Source: Hyphomicrobiaceae bacterium
Lineage (GTDB): Bacteria > Pseudomonadota > Alphaproteobacteria > Rhizobiales > Hyphomicrobiaceae
NCBI GenBank assembly: GCA_025359185.1
Contig: JANYHF010000059.1
Coordinates: 42,091 to 106,090 of the forward strand
Reading direction: 5' to 3'
DNA length: 64,000 nt
A program made the position numbers and the translations under genes. The first letter of the stretch is position 1, and each line of letters opens with the position of its first letter. The notes below the pieces were generated by a model. That model was not told the DNA's origin. It did no database searches and saw only the letters and a list, made by a program, of their open reading frames with translations. Shown here piece after piece: positions 59,225 to 64,000 of this stretch.

Positions 59225-60397
59225 TTAGACTTTGATCCAGATTCCGCCGGCCGACGAGGACCGCACGCAGGCCTCCACGAATACCACGCCTTTGACGCCG
59301 TCGTGCACGGTCGGGAACATAACTTCGTGATCAACCATGCTGCCATCACGGCGGGCGCGGATAGCGCGGGCGGCTTCGGTATAGATGTTGGCGAAACCTT
59401 CGAGGTAGCCTTCGGGATGTCCTGGCGGCACGCGCGTGACGCGGCCAGCTGAAGCCCCCGCACCAGCGCCACCGCGCGTGACCAGGCGCTTGGGCTCACC
59501 ATAGGGTGTGAACCAGAGATAGTTCGGATCGGCTTGCGTCCATTCGAGGCCGCCCTTGGTGCCGTAGACGCGCAACTTGAGACCGTTCTCGTTGCCCGGC
59601 GCAACCTGACTGGCCCAGATCGAGCCCTTTGCGCCGCCTTTGAAGCGCAGCATGACATGGGCGTCGTCATCGAGCTTGCGGCCTGGCACAAAGCTCGTCA
59701 GTTCTGCCAAAAGTTGATCGAGTTCAAGACCTGAGACGAAAGTTGCGAGCTGGTAGGTATGCGTGCCGATGTCGCCGACGCAGCCGCCTGCGCCGCTGCG
59801 GGCGGGGTCGGTGCGCCAGTCGGCCTGTTTCTGGCCTGTGCTTTCTAATGGCGTTGTCAACCAGTCCTGCGGATACTCGCCCTGGACAAGGCGGATCTCG
59901 CCGAGGTCGCCCTTGGCGATCATCTCCCGGGCCTGTCGGACCATGGGGTAGCCGGAGTAATTATAGGTGACGGCGAACACGAGCCCTTTTGTCTGCACGA
60001 GCTGCTGCAACTCGTGGGCTTCGACTCTGGTGGTGGTCAGCGGCTTGTCGCAGATGACGTTGATGCCGACGTTGAGAAACGCCTTGGCCACCGGGAAATG
60101 CATGTGGTTGGGCGTGACGATGGCGACAGCGTCGATACCATCTGGGCGCCTGGCTTCGGCGGCGGCCATGGTCGCGTAGTCGGGGTAATTGCGGTCTGCG
60201 GCGAGGCCAAGCTCATTGCCGGATGCGATCGATTTCTCCGGCGTCGACGACAGCGCTCCCGCAACGAACTCATACTGATCGTCCATCCGCGCCGCCAGCC
60301 GGTGCACCGCGCCAATAAACGCGCCCTGCCCGCCGCCGACCATGCCCAGCTTCAGCCGCCGTCCGGCCCCAGCGTCGCTGCGTCCCTCGATGCTCAT
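59225..60397 (-). CDS. Gfo/Idh/MocA family oxidoreductase
   Basis: 390 residues. NAD(P) motif GMVGGGQGAFIGAVHR near residue 18, CDKPLTTT with the catalytic lysine (EKP-like), and GCVGDIGTHTYQLA with the conserved Asp-x-x-x-His pair. Such enzymes oxidise sugars, inositols or sugar acids. The ATG at 60397 has GGGAGA at proper spacing; the ORF's first ATG at 60415 does not. Close to xylose genes, so a sugar substrate is likely. Confidence 0.9.
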   Translation of the reverse strand: MSIEGRSDAGAGRRLKLGMVGGGQGAFIGAVHRLAARMDDQYEFVAGALSSTPEKSIASGNELGLAADRNYPDYATMAAAEARRPDGIDAVAIVTPNHMHFPVAKAFLNVGINVICDKPLTTTRVEAHELQQLVQTKGLVFAVTYNYSGYPMVRQAREMIAKGDLGEIRLVQGEYPQDWLTTPLESTGQKQADWRTDPARSGAGGCVGDIGTHTYQLATFVSGLELDQLLAELTSFVPGRKLDDDAHVMLRFKGGAKGSIWASQVAPGNENGLKLRVYGTKGGLEWTQADPNYLWFTPYGEPKRLVTRGGAGAGASAGRVTRVPPGHPEGYLEGFANIYTEAARAIRARRDGSMVDHEVMFPTVHDGVKGVVFVEACVRSSSAGGIWIKV

Positions 60398-60427
60398 TTG
60401 ATTTCTCCCATTCATAAAATGTATACG

Positions 60428-60532
60428 TCATGGCCGAGCTCGACCCGGCCATCCAGAGCAGCGTTAGCCGTTGATCATTTTGCAGTTCCAGAGTGCGGCC
60501 CTGGATGGCCGGGTCAAGCACGGCCATGACGA
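60428..60532. repeat. CATGGCC REP-like palindromes, copies 2 and 3, in opposite orientation
   Basis: TCATGGCCGAGCTCGACCCG with GGCCATCCAG at 60428-60457 is mirrored by CTGGATGGCCGGGTCAAGCA with CGGCCATGA at 60501-60529. Each is a hairpin, and the pair together forms a larger inverted repeat, like a bacterial interspersed mosaic element. Confidence 0.75.
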
Positions 60533-60585
60533 GTTTGACGGGCGAAATTCAGTGCGTCCGGTTCCTCCAACTCTCCTTTTCACCT

Positions 60586-60618
60586 CGTCATGGCGGGGGT
60601 TGACCCAGCCATCCAGGG
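60586..60618. repeat. CATGGCC REP-like palindrome, copy 4 (degenerate)
   Basis: CGTCATGGCGGGGGTTGACC then CAGCCATCCAGGG; the stem is less perfect than in the other copies but the order of conserved bases is the same. Confidence 0.6.
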
Positions 60619-60730
60619 AAGCAAGTACCATGTTTGGCCGATAGACTTTCGAGGCCGCGTCGGACCCTTCATTAGGATCGATGGAAATTTGCGGATACTC
60701 CACAATCATACTTCAACTAGGACATTACAT

Positions 60731-62044
60731 TTACATATACCGGTTGATCAAATTCTCCAGATACTCCTGCTTGCAGGAGCGGGGCTGCGGGTTGGGTTCA
60801 TTCTTGGCGACCCGCGCGGCGATGTCGGCGAGGGTTGTCTTGCCATCGAGCATCTGCTTGTTCTCGGGTTTGTCCCATCCCGCATAACGAGCCGCCACAT
60901 GCTTCTCGAGCGTGCCATCGGCCGCCATCGTAGTCGCGATTTCCCAAGCGCGGGCGCAAGCATCCATGCTTCCAATATGGCCGTGGAGGAGATCGTCCGC
61001 GTCCAACGATTGCCGGCGGATCTTGGCATCGAAGTTGAGGCCGCCCGTTGTGAATCCGCCCGCCTTCACGATGGGATAGAACGCCAGCACCATCTCGGGC
61101 ACGTTCATGGCGAACTGATCCGTGTCCCATCCCACCTGGTTGTCGCCGCGATTGATGTCCAGCGAGCCGAAAATGCCGAGCGCCAGCGCCAGCTCGATCT
61201 CGTGCTCGAACGAGTGCTTGGCCAGCATGGCGTGGTTCTGCTCGATATTGACCTTCACGTCCTTCTCGACGCCGTTTGCCTTGAGGAACCCATAGACGTT
61301 GCCCACGTCGTAATCATACTGGTGTTTGGTCGGCTCCTGCGGTTTTGGCTCGATCAGAATCGGGCCCTTGAATCCGATTTTGTGCTTGTAGTCGACGGCC
61401 ATTTGCAGGAAGCGGCCAGCCTGGGCGAGTTCGCGCTTGAGGTCGGTATTGAGCAGGCTCTCGTAGCCTTCGCGCCCGCCCCACATCACATAGTTCTCGC
61501 CGCCGAGCTGGTGCGTCACGTCCATCGCGTGCTTGACCTGCGCGGCGCACCAGGCGAACACGTCGGGATCGGGATTGGTCGCCGCGCCCGCCATGAACCG
61601 GCGATGGCTGAACATGTTCGCCGTGCCCCAGAGCAGTTTCACCCCTGTCGCTTGCATTTTTTTTGCGAAGATTTCGGCGATGACGCTTACGTTCTTATTG
61701 CTCTCGGCCAGCGTCGCGCCCTCGGGTGCAATGTCGCGGTCGTGGAACGAGAAATAGGGCGCCCCCAGCACGGTGAACATGTCGAAGGCGACGTCGGCCT
61801 TCTGTTTTGCCAGAGCCATCTGATCGCCCGCGCCGATCCAGGGGCGTTCGATCGTCGGACCACCAAACGGATCGCTGCCGGTCCAGGTGAAGGAATGCCA
61901 ATAGCAGACAGTAAACCGCAAATGCTCCGCCAGCGACTTGCCGCCGATTGTCTTCTTGGCATCGTAATGGCGGAAGGCAAGCGGGTTGGCCGTGCCGGCG
62001 CCTTCGAATTTGACCGGGGTTTTGATGGAGAAAAATTGAGACAT
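60731..62044 (-). CDS. xylA: xylose isomerase
   Basis: Converts D-xylose to D-xylulose. 437 residues, the class II length, with [11 protein letters not shown] (catalytic His and metal region), [27 protein letters not shown] and [14 protein letters not shown]. The ATG at 62044 gives [15 protein letters not shown], the typical N-terminus. The frame continues upstream into a toxin remnant and must not be read as a fusion. With xylB upstream on the same strand it forms a xylose operon. Confidence 0.96.
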   Translation of the reverse strand: MSQFFSIKTPVKFEGAGTANPLAFRHYDAKKTIGGKSLAEHLRFTVCYWHSFTWTGSDPFGGPTIERPWIGAGDQMALAKQKADVAFDMFTVLGAPYFSFHDRDIAPEGATLAESNKNVSVIAEIFAKKMQATGVKLLWGTANMFSHRRFMAGAATNPDPDVFAWCAAQVKHAMDVTHQLGGENYVMWGGREGYESLLNTDLKRELAQAGRFLQMAVDYKHKIGFKGPILIEPKPQEPTKHQYDYDVGNVYGFLKANGVEKDVKVNIEQNHAMLAKHSFEHEIELALALGIFGSLDINRGDNQVGWDTDQFAMNVPEMVLAFYPIVKAGGFTTGGLNFDAKIRRQSLDADDLLHGHIGSMDACARAWEIATTMAADGTLEKHVAARYAGWDKPENKQMLDGKTTLADIAARVAKNEPNPQPRSCKQEYLENLINRYM

Positions 62045-62049
62045 GGGGT

Positions 62050-62335
62050 CTATTCCGCTGCTTGAGGACTGGTTGAGTTTGCCAAGGCGCGACCAACAAT
62101 GTCGGGCTCGGCTTGATTGACCTTGAGGTAGTCGATGACCGCGGCGTCGGGCTCGGACTTGCGCCGGTCCCGATTGTTGAGGGCGCTTACCGGAATGCCG
62201 TAGCGGCGCGAGAACTCCGTCATCGAATTCGACCAAATTGTGCGGATCATCGAACATTCGGATCGCAGTTGCAAAGTCGACGCCGTGCTTGATGAAATTC
62301 GTACTAGCTTTCTCAGCATCCCATTCGAATTCCAT
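62050..62335 (-). pseudogene. broken BrnT toxin / helix-turn-helix antitoxin module
   Basis: Starting at 62335, [18 protein letters not shown]... is the first 39 residues of a BrnT-family RNase toxin, up to VEFDD, after which similarity stops. From 62223, in another frame, [17 protein letters not shown]...[14 protein letters not shown] is the C-terminal half of a HigA-like helix-turn-helix antitoxin ending at 62050. The missing toxin C-terminus and antitoxin N-terminus indicate one internal deletion. The remnant ends 5 bases before the xylA start. Confidence 0.65.
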
Positions 62336-62380
62336 TGTAGTGGCTTCCAGTGCCGAAGTCAGGTCACGACACGGATGTGC

Positions 62381-63838
62381 TCACCCCATGACCTCTTTGA
62401 TGGCCGGATACAGGCGGCGATATTGTTGGTAGGCGGCCTCGTAGGCGGGCCCATGGGCGCGCGAGGGTTCGATGGTCGCGGAAATGGGCGGGGGTGTGCA
62501 GATCGATATGGGATTGGCGCCTGTTGCGGCGGCCATTCCCAAGCGCGCCGCACCGAGCGCGCCACCAGCTTCGCTGTGGGCGGGAAGGAGAAGTGGGCGA
62601 TCCAAGAGCGTCGCCATGATCTGCAGCCAGAGCTTTGACCGCGAGCCGCCGCCGACCGCCATCAGGCTGCCGATGTCCGTGCCAGCCGCTTTAAGCGCCT
62701 CCTGGCAGTCCCGCACGGCGAAGGCCACGCCTTCGAGCACGGCACGGGTCATGTCGGCGCGCGTGGTTTCGGGCGCGAGGCCGATGAACACGCCGCGAGC
62801 GGAGGGATCATTGTGCGGCGTGCGCTCGCCCGAGAGATAGGGCAGGAACGTGACGTGCGACGGGCCTTGTATTTGATCGCCGAGCCCGTCCATCAGTTTG
62901 GGCACCGGCTCACCGAACACGCTCGAAAGCCATTCGAGGCTGCCGGTCGCCGAGAGGATGACGCCCATCTGGTGCCAGGTGTTGGGGATGGCGTGGCAGA
63001 ACGCATGCACCGCGCCCGCCGTATTGGGCGAGAATTTGGCGTTGGAGACGAACAGCACGCCCGACGTGCCCAGCGATAGGAACCCCGTCCCTGGCTTCAC
63101 CGCGCCGATGCCGCAAGCGGACGCCGCATTGTCGCCGCCGCCGCCGGCAACCACCGGCCGCTTGGGCATGCCCCAGGCTGTGGCGATGTCAGCGCGTAGC
63201 TGCCCGGTGGGGGCGCTGCCTTCGTACAGCTTTGGCATGTGCGCGCGGTTCAAGGACGTTGCCGCCAGCAGTTCATCCGACCAATCGCGCTTGGCCACAT
63301 CCAACCAGAGCGTGCCCGCCGAATCCGACATATCCGACGCATAGTCGCCGGTCATCAGCAGGCGAACGTAGTCCTTGGGCAGTAGCACTTTCGCGACCTT
63401 GGCGAACACGGCCGGCTCGTGATTCTTCACCCACAGCAGTTTTGGCGCCGTGAAGCCAGCCATGGCGATGTTGCCAGCGATCTCGCGCGAACGGGGGCAA
63501 ATCTGTTCGATCTCAGCGCATTCGGCGGCGGAGCGGCCGTCGTTCCACAGGATGCAGGGGCGCAAGGGCGAACCCGCCGCATCAAGCAACGTCGCGCCGT
63601 GCATGTGGCCGGAGAGGCCAATTCCCTCGACGGAAGCAACTTCTTTGGGATGCTTGGCGCGCAGCTCGGCAACCGTCGCCGACGTCGCCGTCCACCAATC
63701 CGCAGGCGCCTGTTCTGACCAGCCCGGATGCGGCCGCGAGACCTCAAGCGGTGCGGTGGCCATAGCGATGATGTTTTGCTTGGCATCAATCAACAGCGCT
63801 TTGACGCTGGATGTGCCGATATCGAGACCCAGATACAT
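62381..63838 (-). CDS. xylB: xylulokinase
   Basis: Phosphorylates D-xylulose. 485-residue FGGY kinase with MYLGLDIGTSSVKALLID at the N-terminus, GLSGHMHGATLLD, the LPKDYVRLLMTGDYASDMSD segment and the C-terminal AVGGGSRSKLWLQIMA ATP-binding motif. The ATG at 63838 has GAGGG at good spacing. Upstream of xylA on the same strand, with the toxin-antitoxin remnant between. Confidence 0.96.
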   Translation of the reverse strand: MYLGLDIGTSSVKALLIDAKQNIIAMATAPLEVSRPHPGWSEQAPADWWTATSATVAELRAKHPKEVASVEGIGLSGHMHGATLLDAAGSPLRPCILWNDGRSAAECAEIEQICPRSREIAGNIAMAGFTAPKLLWVKNHEPAVFAKVAKVLLPKDYVRLLMTGDYASDMSDSAGTLWLDVAKRDWSDELLAATSLNRAHMPKLYEGSAPTGQLRADIATAWGMPKRPVVAGGGGDNAASACGIGAVKPGTGFLSLGTSGVLFVSNAKFSPNTAGAVHAFCHAIPNTWHQMGVILSATGSLEWLSSVFGEPVPKLMDGLGDQIQGPSHVTFLPYLSGERTPHNDPSARGVFIGLAPETTRADMTRAVLEGVAFAVRDCQEALKAAGTDIGSLMAVGGGSRSKLWLQIMATLLDRPLLLPAHSEAGGALGAARLGMAAATGANPISICTPPPISATIEPSRAHGPAYEAAYQQYRRLYPAIKEVMG

Positions 63839-63887
63839 GAATGCGTTCCCTCGCAGCCTCAAGCCGAGTTCTCGTTGTTGGTTCTGG

Positions 63888-63956
63888 GAACTCTTCGGCG
63901 AGCTGCGAGACCGACACTAAGCCGCTGCGCCCGATGCTGGCAATCAGGTTGTGCCT
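63888..63956 (-). pseudogene. remnant of a DeoR-type helix-turn-helix
   Basis: In the leader of xylB one frame reads HNLIASIGRSGLVSVSQLAEEF, the pattern of the first helices of DeoR-family sugar regulators (..I...G.VSV..LA..F). Neither a start nor the following TIRRDL part is present, and flanking sequence is unrelated. It may be what is left of the regulator of this operon. The evidence is one short match. Confidence 0.35.
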
Positions 63957-64000
63957 CGGAGAGTGGGCTGAGCCTTCGCGAAGCCCACCGATTGCTCCAA

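Larger units (their letters stand above)
60416..60730. other. repeat-filled gap between xylA and Gfo/Idh gene
   Basis: The 315 bases contain three copies of the CATGGCC REP-like palindrome (listed separately) and otherwise AT-richer sequence near 60680-60730 (GATGGAAATTTGCGG region). No gene is supported. The Gfo/Idh promoter, if separate, should be here. Confidence 0.5.

Noticed and set aside
62044..62335. XylA with a 97-residue N-terminal extension
   Set aside because: The extension is a BrnT-like toxin fragment followed by out-of-frame antitoxin sequence; the normal XylA start is at 62044.

Overview
The window looks like chromosomal DNA from a GC-rich alphaproteobacterium. This rests on gene families and orders typical of that class: lysC-ptsP-prfA-prmC followed by a DUF4167 protein, MoxR/DUF58/DUF4159 divergent from DUF1285-Nudix-CCA transferase, a usg-family gene, a serC-serA pair with a structured leader, and heparinase-like gene coupled to purH. 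I could not fix the order or genus from sequence alone. No rRNA, tRNA, CRISPR array, prophage or intact transposase was seen.

Layout. 1-4.4 kb: miaA, then a small accessory-looking patch (PLP decarboxylase, a frameshifted HxlR regulator, a 235-bp fold-back element with perfect 23-bp terminal inverted repeats, a small membrane protein). 4.3-8 kb: a DM13-like remnant, rplS carrying an unusual helix-hairpin-helix tail, a small secreted protein, a ketopantoate reductase homologue and an AEC transporter. 8.2-12.3 kb: ptsN, an EamA exporter and the dTDP-sugar genes rfbC-rfbB-rfbA (no rfbD). 12.6-20 kb: two class III aminotransferases flanking serA/serC, msrA and a small membrane protein, then usg. 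20-29 kb: a CapA-like secreted protein and the MoxR-DUF58-BatA/DUF4159-vWA membrane cluster. 29-41 kb: DUF1285-Nudix-cca (overlapping starts and stops), upp, 8-oxoguanine deaminase-mnmA, a serine hydrolase, heparinase-like-purH. 40-52 kb: secA, EamA, lysC, ptsP, prfA, prmC, DUF4167, TSUP exporter. 52-58.6 kb: two lipoproteins (one DUF2066), a CGNR regulator overlapping an orphan LivH permease, an enolase-superfamily dehydratase-like gene, bactofilin, DUF1028 and RidA. 58.7-64 kb: TPR protein, Gfo/Idh oxidoreductase, xylA and xylB with a broken BrnT/HTH toxin-antitoxin module wedged between them and a DeoR remnant upstream of xylB.

Most genes are core housekeeping: translation and tRNA maturation (miaA, mnmA, cca, rplS, prfA, prmC), serine and aspartate-family amino acids (serA, serC, lysC), purine and pyrimidine metabolism (purH, upp, 8-oxoguanine deaminase), secretion (secA) and both ends of the nitrogen phosphotransferase system (ptsP, ptsN). 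The 58-64 kb end is a xylose/sugar-acid type catabolic region.

The most unusual structure is the repeat content. At least three families of dispersed palindromes occur: a 100-140 bp G/C-tract element (four copies, one inside the coding sequence of the CCA transferase), a perfect hairpin built on GTGTCAGGCACC (three copies, two forming the 3' ends of genes) and a CATGGCC REP-like hairpin (four copies). Together with several gene remnants (HxlR, DM13, BrnT/HTH, DeoR) they suggest ongoing small-element insertion and gene decay between otherwise conserved genes.
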